Shown one piece after another: positions 1 through 10,099 of a stretch of 64,000 bases of DNA (its first letter is position 1; each line of letters opens with the position of its first letter). This DNA is from Pycnopodia helianthoides. Taxonomy: Eukaryota > Echinodermata > Asteroidea > Forcipulatida > Asteriidae. The notes under the pieces are model-generated. The model ran no database searches, was not told the origin of the DNA, and saw nothing but the letters and a program-made list of their open reading frames with translations. The DNA lies in the NCBI GenBank assembly GCA_032158295.1, contig CM063252.1:18682036-18746035 (forward strand), written 5' to 3'. Made by a program: the position numbers and the translations under genes.

Positions 1-47
1 GAAACACTTGAGGGTTACTCTGGTGCTGACATTACCAACGTCTGCAG
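1..47 (+). CDS. Katanin p60 ATPase subunit, penultimate coding exon (5' truncated by window edge)
   Basis: The first 47 bases read in frame as ETLEGYSGADITNVC plus two bases of a split Arg codon, ending at a GT donor (TGCAG|GTAACA). EGYSGADITNVC is the strongly conserved segment near the end of the AAA domain (sensor-2 region) of katanin p60, spastin and fidgetin type severing ATPases. With the next exon it matches the KATNA1/KATNAL1 subfamily closely. Katanin p60 is the hexameric catalytic subunit that severs microtubules. The Walker A and B motifs and the N-terminal MIT domain would lie to the left of the window. KATNA1 and KATNAL1 cannot be told apart from this C-terminal part, so no symbol is given. 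Confidence 0.93.
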
Positions 48-635
<588 letters not shown>

Positions 636-1470
636 ATGCAGATAATTCGAGTCAGGGACCGGTGTCTCAGAACAGGGGCTCGGTTTCACAAAACACTAAG
701 ATTCATCTTAAGATGAGTTGTCATTATCATCGTAGTGATTTGTATTGTCACATCACACAGCAATTAAGGTTGAAACACAGCTTAAGATCAATCTTAGCTC
801 TTTGTTAAATCGAGCCCGGTATTTGCTTAACAATGTGAGAGAGTTTAAGATACTTGGTGGCAGCAGACATACCGGTTAAGTTTCAATTTGTTTTACACTT
901 TTCTTTGCAAGTTCATCCAGCCATCCCTGGCTAATAAACCGAGCAAGGTGGCTAAAAAATTCAGATTGATGGTTGAAGCAAAATGTATGCAGTCTGTAAA
1001 CTGACAAGAATGCTGCACTCCCATAAATGTGCTATGATTCCAAGTTGTAAGTTCTTTATACTTAGAGGTCATGGAAAAAAGCTCATTAAAAAACACAAAT
1101 TTGACAATTTTTTATTGATGGCAAATCTTCACATCGAGGTTGTGGTATTGGAAGAAAATAAGTGAGGTAGTCAATGAAAGTAGCGAGGCAATGAAAGTAG
1201 CATTTGAATGGGTAGGTTATGCACCGATGCTCACCACATTTGAGAACCAATCTAAGAATGCTGCCTCCTATTGCTCAAAGTTTCCAACAGATGATGCAAG
1301 TCTTGTGGGTATTTGAACATCGGGCCACTGTAAAATGCTTGATTTTGTCTCCTTTGCATGTTAAAGCAATTTATGTACCCAATATTCTCAGAAATTTCCA
1401 ATCGGCACAAGACTTGCTAGGTTTAATGGAGATCACAGACAAGTTTTACCCTGTTTGTTAAAATAAAAGC
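636..1470 (+). other. Probable katanin 3' UTR
   Basis: Non-coding sequence follows the stop. AATAAA hexamers occur at 933-938 and 1462-1467, either of which could be the poly(A) signal; the true cleavage site cannot be fixed from DNA alone. A foldback element sits at 676-817, so it would be part of the mature mRNA if the first signal or a later one is used. The short open frames here show no recognisable protein. Confidence 0.5.
676..817. repeat. Foldback (MITE-like) element, GGGCTC-ended family, in katanin 3' UTR
   Basis: Inverted ends: GGGCTCGGTTTCACAAAACA at the left pairs with a right end reading TTTGTTAAATCGAGCCC. Inner words ATTCATCTTAAGATGA and CTTAAGATCAATCTTAGC continue the imperfect stem. 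Total length is about 142 bp. A second copy, disrupted by another transposon, occurs at 35555-36050, which supports a mobile family. No coding capacity. Confidence 0.75.
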
Positions 1471-3274
1471 CCTGTTATGTACATTACGTAAAATAATCCT
1501 CCATTTAACAACGCCTATCTATTTATCATTTCATTTTGCATTAAGAGGCATGGGTGCACCTTTGGCCCAACTCCTTGGCTATGAAAAGCCAAATATAAGC
1601 AGAGCTGCCAACTCTCCCTGATGCTGCAGGACGTTCCCTGAAAATTAACAAATCTTTCCATGTTTAAAATCTCCCTGATTACACAATGCAAAGTTTAAAG
1701 GATTAAAATCAGTAATTGATCAATTATTGAATGTATGTCAAATGGCATCAGCGAAGTAAAGGTGTTTCAGATACATACTTTGTGCCCTTGACAATTTGCT
1801 GAATACACTGATGGTGAATGAAGTGTGCATTGACCCATTATTATTCTTTGACTGTTAGTGTGAAATTATGTGTTACTTACACCGTGTATTTAGCCCCTTG
1901 TAATTTGCAATGACCTTTAAATTTTCATTCCATCGCTGTACTCCGGTTGATGTATATATTGAGAGGTTCTTTTATTTTGCCTCACCTTTATGTGACTTAC
2001 AAGACAGTGTCTTATGTAAGGGATTTTTTTATTTATTACTACTTTACTTAATTTTGAATTACAAAAAAGTGCCCTATTAAAACTGACTACACTTGGAATT
2101 TGGCGGATTTTATGACCATTAATTGTAAATAGCGCCCTCTTGTAGTTTTTGTACTACACCATTAATGTAATTGCGCCTCTGTGGTAATATCGGTAGTTCT
2201 ATGCTGAAATATTGCACAGCTTTGTGTCGGCATAAAAATCACACTATTGTTTGATATTATCATTCCAATCATAAGAATAGCTTTCATATGTCTGAAATGT
2301 GGCATTTTTTACAATCTTGGTTGTTCCTTTGTGGGAACTTGAAGGGTTTGAAAAATGTATACTGATTTTAGAAAAGGATCTACAACACAAAGATGTATTT
2401 CCACCATTCCACCAAGTTCTCAGATTAGGGTGCACAGTGTGTGATGAGTATTTTACATAAAATCAATTACTATTGGATAAACACTAGATTTAAAGTCTAT
2501 TCTTTATTATTTTAATGCTTTAAATTAAAGTGAAATGTTTGAATTAAAAATGTTTGAATTTAAACATACATAGAATGTCAGTTAAAATCAAAAAAGGAGT
2601 TCACAAACAAATTGCTCAAAATGCACAGTTAATATTTACACAAGTATTTTTTGTTTTCACTTAGGTTATTTTATTTGCCCTAGCTAAAAGTCCACAGCGC
2701 AATAATTTTACCAAGTCCCAGATCACCCTTTACTTTGCCTGTTACGCTTAGATGTATTTCTATCAAATTTAAATATATTTATTAAAGTGTAACCTTCCAC
2801 TGAGAAAAACTGCATGGTTCCATTAAGTTTGTACTTAATCTTTATGTAGAGATTTGGACTAGGTCTTGGAATAATGACATCCTCTACTATTGTACGGAAG
2901 TGTTACAAGACTAGACATTATTATATTTCTTTGTACACCATTAATGACATTTATCATGTAAAAGTCATCTTTTTGGGCAACTTAATGATATACTATAGTT
3001 GGTTTGTTTTTGTTTTCTCTGAATTTGTGTATATTGATTGCTGTGAATTAAACATGGAATTTGTTTATAAACACTAGACAGAATGTTTTGATGTTACTAT
3101 ATTGATGTTATACCATTTTCATGATTTTCCTCCCAAGCTTTAAGAGTTTTTGCTTTGATTTTCAACCAAGTGGACAAGTAGTCCAAGGAATGATGCTTAG
3201 CCAGGTTTGCAAAAATTGCCCCTTTTCAGCAAGTTTCCTTGTCATAAAATATAACTGTTATTGTTGTGGTAGCG
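818..3274. other. Intergenic / 3' flank, AT-rich, no gene recognised
   Basis: No splice-bounded coding segment or known domain was seen. Positions of about 1600-1700 have a run of the theme CTCCCTGAT (three variants within 80 bp) that looks like part of an unidentified repeat. The rest is AT-rich sequence. Confidence 0.6.
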
Positions 3275-3279
3275 CCTGG

Positions 3280-3490
3280 GCCCAAGTTCATAAAGCCTGT
3301 AAGCACAAAAACTTGCTAAGCACAGAAAAATCTTGCTAGGTACAGACAAATCTTGCTTAGCAGAAACAGGTTACCAGCTAACATTCTATAAACTTGACAT
3401 TGTTGCGACTGGTGCCACACTCGTTTTTTGCTTAGCAAAGAAATTTGCTAAGCAGCATTTTTTCTGTTAAACAGTTTTATGAAATTTTGC
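3280..3490. repeat. GCCCAA foldback element with flanking CCTGG duplication
   Basis: The left end GCCCAAGTTCATAAAG pairs with a right end ATGAAATTTTGC. Inside are the family words CTTGCTAAGCA, GGTTACCAGC and TTGCTAAGCAGC. The element is bracketed by CCTGG at 3275-3279 and again at 3491-3495, consistent with a 5-bp target site duplication. Around 3300-3370 the AAxCTTGCTxxGxACAGA theme is locally triplicated, so this copy has expanded internally. Confidence 0.75.
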
Positions 3491-3495
3491 CCTGG

Positions 3496-4809
3496 TGTGG
3501 GTGAACATGTTTTAGTTCCCCTTCAAAAAATTGTCTGAGTAACATCAACATGTGTTTGACCTAAATACACGGAAGCAACTATCAATGAACAACAAAAAAT
3601 TATGCTGTGTATTTATTTGTTGCACTTACATGTGCTTCCTAAAATTAAAGTTTAGGTTTAGGTTTATTTCCATACCAATAGGTAGTACATGTACAATGTA
3701 AGGAAAACTTATTATCGGAACTTAATATTAGTATGGGAAGGTCACAGACAAGAAGCCTAAGCTTGTCAACATCTAGAAGCCTTCTTATGAATATTAAATA
3801 GTGGGGTCAGCACACGATGACCTTACAAGGAAGCCGGTAATTGGAGGTTTTGGTTTTTCTTATAAAAAGTTGAAGAACATCTTGTAAAATAATTTTGTTA
3901 TTTAGGATATCCCCCAAAGTAATAGTCAACATTTATAAGAATTATGGTAATAACAATTATTCTTTTAACTTTACCGTGCTCCTTTCGGTAGTTGTGCGCC
4001 GGCGCAGAACAATGACCCAATAATTTGGTTCAATTTGTCGTCTGCGCGCAGTGTATGAAAGTGTTATGTGAAAAATTCACCTGCTACACAGAAGAGTCAA
4101 AGAAATACCTGCAACTTTGAGGTGAGTTTTGTAACTTAAAACAAAATTGAGCGTACTGAGCCAATAAAAAGTATTTCGTTTTAGCAACTTATGCGCCCAA
4201 CTTTTAGAGTGATGAATTTCGCCGCAGGATACTGGAGACTGAGGGATTATCGGCTCGCAGTCGTAGTTGGTTAGCATGAGTAGTGTGCACGGTTGTCCGA
4301 CATAAAAGAGTAAAACTAAAGGCACTTGCCGCACACAAGTTACATTGTACATAATGTTATCTGAAATTTGTATGGTATTAAAGGGAAAAGTCTACCGAGT
4401 ATTTCTACATTTTGAACCTATTTACGCGTGCATTTAGTATTTCACTAGCATTCCACAGCGCTTGTTGCAAAGTCCCACTTTGCATTGAAAGGGGACAACT
4501 AACACTAATAATTAATGTTGGTTCCACCCTTTCTTCTCGGCATAATTATTAACTGAATCATGAATGATACAGTTGCATCTAAATTAGTTTTTTATTTGTT
4601 TTTTATCCTTACCCCTCATTTGATACTGAGTGAAGTTTAAGATGTGCCTTTTTTGGTAGCAAAAGTTTCTTCTTCCTTTTCATGATGTGGGAATTATTCC
4701 ACTTCTCAGAAAGTAACATTTCATACAGGATCACGGTAACAGTACACCCACTAAAGGCCTATTTCAGACATGGTTAAACCTAAACTTAAAGCTTAAGGAG
4801 TTTCAGGGT
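3496..4809. other. Intergenic, no gene recognised
   Basis: AT-rich sequence. A small GC-rich patch near 3975-4055 contains GTGCGCCGGCGCAG and CTGCGCGCAG, two short self-complementary words. A 91-codon open frame on the minus strand (4077-4352) has no recognisable domain and is treated as chance. Confidence 0.5.
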
Positions 4810-4887
4810 GTGTTGTTGCTGTTGCTGTTGTTTGTTGTTTTTGTTGTTTGTTGTTGTTTTGTTGTTGTTGTTGTTTTTGTTTGTTGC
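4810..4887. repeat. (GTT)n-type microsatellite
   Basis: About 78 bp made almost entirely of GTTGTT, GCTGTT and GTTTTT words on the + strand. The Leu/Val/Phe-rich open frame over it is only the translation of this simple repeat. Confidence 0.95.
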
Positions 4888-5089
4888 CACTCCATTCATT
4901 TATTAACAAAAGTGACTTTTGTTGAGAATTGGACACTCCTTCTAAGATCTAATTTAGATAGGTCTATCTTCTTTCAAAATCTGGATAAATAAATCTCATG
5001 TAAAGCCAGTATGGCAGAGCTAAAGTTTTTCTAGGATAATACTTGAATTTATTTGACCAATAATACAATGACTACAGTGATAAATGTGC

Positions 5090-5400
5090 CACTATTGTGT
5101 CTGACCTGGTTCCTTCTATCCGGATGTTTGAAAAACCAGGCTTTCTGCTTCTGCTCACTCATACACTCTTGCTTTGCTGAGATGTATAACAAAGAGCCAT
5201 TCCAACAGCTTTATTCCACATACTGCATCTCTTTAGAACTCCTTGCCTGGTGCATGTTTCCCTCCATCCAAAAATCTAGACTGTTTTAAGAGGAATATCA
5301 ATTCCTTCCTTCAGCTCCCCTGAGTTATTTCCATCTTCAATATTATTTTCTTATTGTAACCCCTTACCGGGAGAGGCTTTTAGCCATGTTTTGGGCAAAC
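5090..5400 (+). mobile_element. Non-LTR retrotransposon 3' fragment (end of RT ORF plus tail)
   Basis: This segment is homologous over about 300 bp to 44990-45300. In the frame starting near 5225 it reads A-S-L-stop-N-S-L-P-G-A-C-F-P-P-S, where the second copy has W instead of the stop. The xLWNSLP...F..S(Y)NL..FK pattern is characteristic of the extreme C terminus of ORF2 in jockey/CR1-like LINEs. Only the tail survives: a dead 5'-truncated copy, as expected of LINE insertions. The clade is not resolved. Confidence 0.6.
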
Positions 5401-5700
5401 TTGCACAAAAAAGATAAAGAACAAAAACAAGCAAAGGACTCAGCTCCATAAATAGTACCAATACTCCTAACTCCCTCTCTGTCCAAAGTATCATTTTGCT
5501 ATACTAGTGGAGCTAAGCCCTGCTAACCTTTTTGTAATGCAATGTTTCACACAAAACTTGTTTTCATTTCATCTGCAAGCAAAGGGGAAATCTTTACTGC
5601 ATATTGACCTTGCATTCCCCTTCAAGTGCACATCCTTTGTCTTTGTAAGCTGAAGACTACATGTATGAACCCACCCAATGCGTTATCAATCTTCCTTTTT

Positions 5701-6086
5701 TTAAAGACACTGGACACTATTGGTAATTGTCAAAGACCAGTCTTCTCACTTGGTGTATCTCAACATATGGATAAAATAACAAACCTGTAAAAACTTGAGC
5801 TCAATTGGTCGTCGAAGTTGCGAGATAACTATGAAAGAAAAAACACCCTTGTCACACGAAGTTGTGTGCTTTCAGATAGTTGATTTCGAGACCTCAAAAT
5901 CTAATTCTGAGGTCTCAAAATCAAATTTGTGGAAAATTATTTCTTTCTCGAAAACTATGTCACTTCAGAGGGAGCCGTTTCTCACAATGTTTTATACTGT
6001 CAACCTCTCCCCATTACTCGTTACCAAGTAAGGTTTTATGCTAATAATTATTTTGAGTAATTACCAATAGTGTCAACTGCCTTTAA
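5701..6086. repeat. TTAA-flanked MITE, family A
   Basis: A TTAA at 5701-5704 and one at 6083-6086 bracket inverted ends: left AGACACTGGACACTATTGG and right CCAATAGTGTCAACTGCCTT. Each is followed inward by GTAATT / AATTAC. The centre carries a second inverted repeat built on GAGACCTCAAAATC / TGAGGTCTCAAAATC. TTAA duplications with short inverted ends are typical of piggyBac-mobilised elements; no transposase is encoded. The element at 35587-35940 is the same family in the same orientation (shared CGAAGTTG...GTGTGCTTTCAGAT). Confidence 0.85.
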
Positions 6087-7619
6087 TGAGTCTTAAAGCC
6101 TAGAAACTTCCTTGCTTGCAAGAAGATGAGGCTGGCACAGGTGCATGTCTGATGATATTTTAAAATTTTGGCTTATGTCAACTTGGATTGGTTATTTTGC
6201 ACAAAACCACCATTGAAATTTAATTTGGCAATGATCTCAAAATCTACGAAAACTCAACTATCAGTACTTTGCCGCTTCAAATAATTGTTTGTATATTTGA
6301 TGATAGTCTATGAGAATTAAATTAGATTATTAAAGTAAAATGATGAGAATGTCAAAAGAAACAGGCAAACTTAAAACAGACTCGCTTTGAAGTACAAAGG
6401 AACCACAGAATGCTCACATCTAAAGTTTCTCCCTTTGCTCTTATGTGAAGTATGTACAAGATGGATGTTTGGAAGTTTTTTGGGGTAAATCAGTGCTTAC
6501 TGCTTAGTAATTCCCAGTATCCTTGACAAAAAAACAACATTTCACAGTTTTTCCAGCATGCTTTTGCTTACTTTTGGTGCATATTTCTACCTTAACCATT
6601 TAGTCACAAACGAGCTGCACCCGCTGTTCCAAAGCGATACACTACATGCATTCAGAGGAAAAGCTCACTCCACCTGTTAACAAAATTAATAAAAAGTGAC
6701 ATGAAAAATGTCCTTGTCACTGTACAGTAGTCAATTCAATAGCAATTATATCAAACTCATAGCTCATTATTAATTTCATCCCTTCAAAGTTGGCATGTTC
6801 TAACAATTAAAGCTAATTATAATGATGAAATATTAGCTCTTACCAACATCAAGCTATTGAATATTGCTGAGTTGTCTTTTGTCCTGTGCCCTCATTTAAT
6901 ACAACCAAAACACGAATTGTCTTTCATCATGATGATACTGACAAAAAGCTAATGCCTTGGCAATAAATTAGGGTTCAGTGATTCTAGGTAAAACCTTCAC
7001 AATCAATTGTGTTCATTTTAATTGTATAAAAAAATAATCAACATAACATCAGCTCTTACTGAGATGCATAAATTTTCTGTTCTCTGATGGGTTATTATTT
7101 GAAGGAAGTTGTTATTCAGAAAGGATGGAAATTGAAAACGATAAGCCTTAAGTATCTCTTAAACCATGATTCTGTTACTGTAAAGGTATTGCAATCTGAA
7201 GCTGACTTTTCAGCAGCCCCTCAGTTCAGGGTGATGCAGGGGGAAAAAGTGTTTCGTTTTGTTATTTTTTTTTTAAGCCTTTCTAGGTGAAACTTCTTTT
7301 TGTTTTTGCAGTTTAATTTATTTTACAAGTATTTGTCAACAACATTTACGTATGTACATGTATTATTCCTCCCCAAAAGCACATTGACAACAGTGCTTAA
7401 AACCCATGGCTATTTGCTAAAAACTTAAGCCACTATCAGATTTATTTATTTCGGTTATTTGGTGTGAATATTTTCTTGAAAAGTACAATGTTTAAGTAAC
7501 TGCATGGAAGTAAGTGCACTGTCGGGAACACCAACGGTGTTCTGGCCTCTGAGTGTATTATTACTAGCTCACTATGAAAAAAAAGTTGAAGGGTTAGAAA
7601 TAAGCCTTTTGATTTTGAT
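6087..7619. other. Upstream flank of AHR, no gene or clear repeat recognised
   Basis: AT-rich sequence with no coding segment or long repeat seen by eye. It may hold distal regulatory DNA of the downstream receptor gene, but nothing in the sequence proves it. Confidence 0.5.
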
Positions 7620-8022
7620 TACGGTAATCGCAAGACACCGCCCACCATAAAAGTTGACGAGCGCCACCGTGCGTCTGATACCGGTCAACACTGACTGTCC
7701 GTCCAATCCGGTGGTTAACAAATCAGTGGGGGTATGGCCTGTTTAATTCACGGACGCTAAACTCAATTTTCTCCTGCAGTATTTCACATTCTTCAAGAAG
7801 TCACCCGGATATTTATTTGAACGTGGACAGCTACGATGTGTCATACTGGATATTCAGTCATCGACTCGTCTGGGTGACGATGTTATAAATCGCAAGTTTG
7901 AGTCCAAATGCAGTTGGGTCTGGAACAGAAACAACTTTTCCTCACTTACGACAACAGTGTTGGTCCAATGTTTTGATACATAGCGCCGTGAAGTTACGAC
8001 AACACACCGTTGCGTTCTTCCA

Positions 8023-8029
8023 TTGCGTG
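8023..8029 (+). promoter_or_regulatory. Xenobiotic response element core, TTGCGTG
   Basis: TTGCGTG matches the AHR-ARNT core TNGCGTG. It lies about 390 bp upstream of the AHR start codon in the CpG-rich stretch. If functional it could give feedback control of the receptor's own gene. A 7-base match can occur by chance. Confidence 0.3.
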
Positions 8030-8036
8030 CACGGTG

Positions 8037-8042
8037 CACGTG
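8037..8042. promoter_or_regulatory. Canonical E-box CACGTG
   Basis: CACGTG sits 7 bases after the TTGCGTG core, in the compact context GCGTGCACGGTGCACGTGC. It is the optimal half-site pair for ARNT homodimers, MYC/MAX, USF or CLOCK type bHLH factors. Its proximity to the XRE core makes a composite bHLH site possible. Confidence 0.3.
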
Positions 8043-8420
8043 CAGATCACCGGAGTCTCAAACAACTTCAATTTGTTGTCGTATTTCACGGACTTTGAAC
8101 CTTAGTCTGGCTCTGTCATACCTTTGGATATATCAAACTGGAACCCTGGATGTTATTTCGGGCACCTAGCAATCCTGAAAGTTGAATACACTGTGGAATT
8201 TTGGTCGCTTTTGATATGTGTTAATAATTTTTTGTAAAGTTGGCTCTCGTTGAGAGTGATCCACCACCAACTATACAGACTGCACGAGTGTATTGAGCAT
8301 AGAGCAAGCTAGCAGTGGATTCTGTAAACTCATTTCTAAGTCATGATTTAGATATTGATAGGATAATCCTTTAGCAGCAGCCTCTTTTCTAATTTGTTTT
8401 AATTTTGTTGGGGAAGAATA

Positions 8421-8506
8421 ATGATTTCTTCCTCTTACTCGGACCCAGTGGATGGGATTTCGCAAAAAATGTATGCTGGCAAAAGGCGTAGGAGGCCCGT
8501 GAAAAG
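8421..8506 (+). CDS. AHR: Aryl hydrocarbon receptor, exon 1 coding part (N terminus, NLS)
   Basis: ATG at 8421 starts 28 codons plus two bases: M-I-S-S-S-Y-S-D-P-V-D-G-I-S-Q-K-M-Y-A-G-K-R-R-R-R-P-V-K. An in-frame stop at 8400-8402 makes this the first Met; a second Met is residue 17. The segment aligns with the vertebrate AHR start, which has Tyr-Ala-Ser-Arg-Lys-Arg-Arg-Lys-Pro-Val at this place, and K21-R25 is the first half of the bipartite nuclear localisation signal. The donor is AAAAG|GTTGGT at 8507; using it leaves two bases that join the single base of the exon at 9912 to form Arg29. The alternative GT at 8511 would break the frame. It was identified by phase and similarity despite being only 86 bp. 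Confidence 0.85.
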
Positions 8507-9911
8507 GTTGGTATAACTTTAATTTGAGGTGCATCATTTACAAGGAGTGTCGGACCGGGTTACTTAGGAAGAGAGGAGACAAGTGTGCTTACAAACTACA
8601 TGAAATGGACGGATACTATAATTTTGTTGTTGACAATTTTATTTGCTGAATAATATAATTAACATAGGTTCCTTTCTAAATTGGGACATTGGTTTTTAGT
8701 GTGGTAGTTAAGTACTTTAGCTCAGAATCAGAACAATTTCCAAAAAACTATAGTGCAATTTGTAAGTGTTCCATGATTCATTGCAGGTACAATGGAATAA
8801 TTTAGTCAAATAAGATAATAAATAGAAGTAAAAACATGAAAAGGGACAAAATGGAGGCATGTCCCAATAAGATGCTGCTTGAGTTTGGTGATGATGCCAT
8901 ACATGACAAGACAAGACGGACGGACAAACTATACAACAGACAGACAGACAAGAAAGAAAATACAAAAAACCTGTATCACTAAAATCTGTAAGTTTATGAA
9001 ACTGGATAGGGAAGTCTACCATAAAATGCAGATATGTAAATTACATAGAACAATATGAAAAAATAAGTTGTAATTTTACGGAAGGTTGGTCAACACCATA
9101 ATAAGTTGTGTCCTTTGATTTGGGTTATGAACATAGGTTGAAGTTGTGCTACAACTATGAATGTACATGATTAAAGTTGAAGAGTGATTGGAAGTGAGTG
9201 GGGAGTTGATTGTTGAAGAATTTGTTTAGATGAAGATGTTCTGATGACATATATACTGTTATGTCTGAGTGAGGACATGTTTCAAGGTTGAGTAGTTTGA
9301 GTGCTTTGAAAACGGGGTCTGTGTGAGCATGGAGGAAGGATTAGTTCTTATTCCTCCATGGTGTGAGCAAAACAATGAGCATTGGAAATAGTCTTTCATT
9401 TGAAGAATTGAGAGATTGTTTTTGTAATAACAAATTGTGTTTTCGCAGACTACATTGCAATAATTTAGGTCAGAAAGAATAAGGGAACATTGTTTTTGGA
9501 GAATGTCCTGGGAACAAAAATGTTTTTAAATTTACGCAAACTGCCAATGGAATTTCAAGGTATTGCAAGCAATTTTGATCAATTTTATTTTTTTAAAACT
9601 TATCCTTGCTAAACAATTATAACATTTTCCTCAACACTCAATGATTAAAATGAGTGTACGTATTTTAAATATGGTGTACATGTAGATTCTGTAAATTGTC
9701 TGTTTTTTTCAGAAATTCAACTTATCCTTATTGTAACAGGGATCAAGTCACAGGCAGTAAACATTTAAACTCATTTTAATTGCCTGTTATCGAAAAGTTT
9801 TGAAACTGCATTAAGATTTGTATACACAAATTTGTATTCACATTTTCAAATGAGTACAATAAGAATCATCTTGAGTTGTTTATAAACTATGATATTGTTA
9901 CTTCAATTTAG
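8507..9911 (+). other. AHR intron 1 (about 1.4 kb)
   Basis: Starts GTTGGT (a weak donor) and ends CTTCAATTTAG. Most of it is a decayed LINE in the antisense orientation (see 8717-9490). No further exon is needed between the two coding exons, because the phase-2 junction is consistent. Confidence 0.75.
8717..9490 (-). mobile_element. Decayed non-LTR retrotransposon, reverse transcriptase C-terminal part
   Basis: On the minus strand, from about 9480 downward, frames read L-N-Y-C-N-V-V-C-E-N-T, then A-H-T-D-P-V-F-K-A-L-K-L-L-N-L-E, then F-N-N-Q-L-P-T-H-F-Q. These fit, in order, the pattern LNYCNxVWGNT ... AHTxPLFKxLxLLxLxD ... FxNxLPxxF seen downstream of the catalytic core in jockey/CR1-like LINE reverse transcriptases. 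Several frameshifts and stops interrupt it, so it is dead. A 101-codon frame at 8717-9022 is probably part of the same remnant. It inserted in intron 1 of AHR, antisense to the gene. Confidence 0.6.
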
Positions 9912-10099
9912 GAACCCAGGGCAGCCCAATGGAGAGATAAAATCTAATCCCAGCAAGCGTCATCGTGATCGTCTGAATGCAGAGTTGGATCGCCTTGCCA
10001 GCCTTCTACCATTTGACGCAGATACCATTAGTAAGTTGGACAAGTTATCAATCCTGAGACTGAGTGTCAGCTACTTAAGGAGCAAGAGTTACTTTACTG
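9912..10099 (+). CDS. AHR: Aryl hydrocarbon receptor, exon 2 (bHLH domain)
   Basis: The exon lies between acceptor CAATTTAG|G and donor ACTG|GTAAGT and is 188 bp, phase 2 in and phase 1 out. It encodes residues 29-91 of the reconstructed protein. These include [20 protein letters not shown], the basic region and start of helix 1, loop P62-S69, then [19 protein letters not shown] for helix 2. Ser43, His46 and Arg47 correspond to the DNA-contacting Ser36, His39 and Arg40 of human AHR, so half-site GTG recognition should be kept. The exon boundaries agree with vertebrate AHR exon 2 as I recall it. AHR pairs with ARNT in the nucleus after ligand release from HSP90. AHRR has a similar bHLH but is a vertebrate-type paralogue; AHR is the better call. 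The PAS domains are not in view. Confidence 0.95.

Larger units (their letters stand above)
7620..8100 (+). promoter_or_regulatory. CpG-rich putative promoter / 5' UTR of AHR
   Basis: By hand count about 30 CpG dinucleotides fall in these 480 bases, far denser than the surrounding kilobases. TATAAAT occurs at 7884-7890, and a CCAAT in the context GTCCAATCC near 7700. The TTGCGTG and CACGTG sites described separately lie inside. The coding start is 8421, so this stretch is placed where the core promoter and leader should be. If the leader is unspliced it contains short upstream ORFs (for example the ATG near 7834). The transcription start is inferred, not observed. Confidence 0.45.

Noticed and set aside
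4810..4992. Leu/Val/Phe-rich open frame resembling a membrane protein
   Set aside because: It is the translation of a (GTT)n microsatellite.
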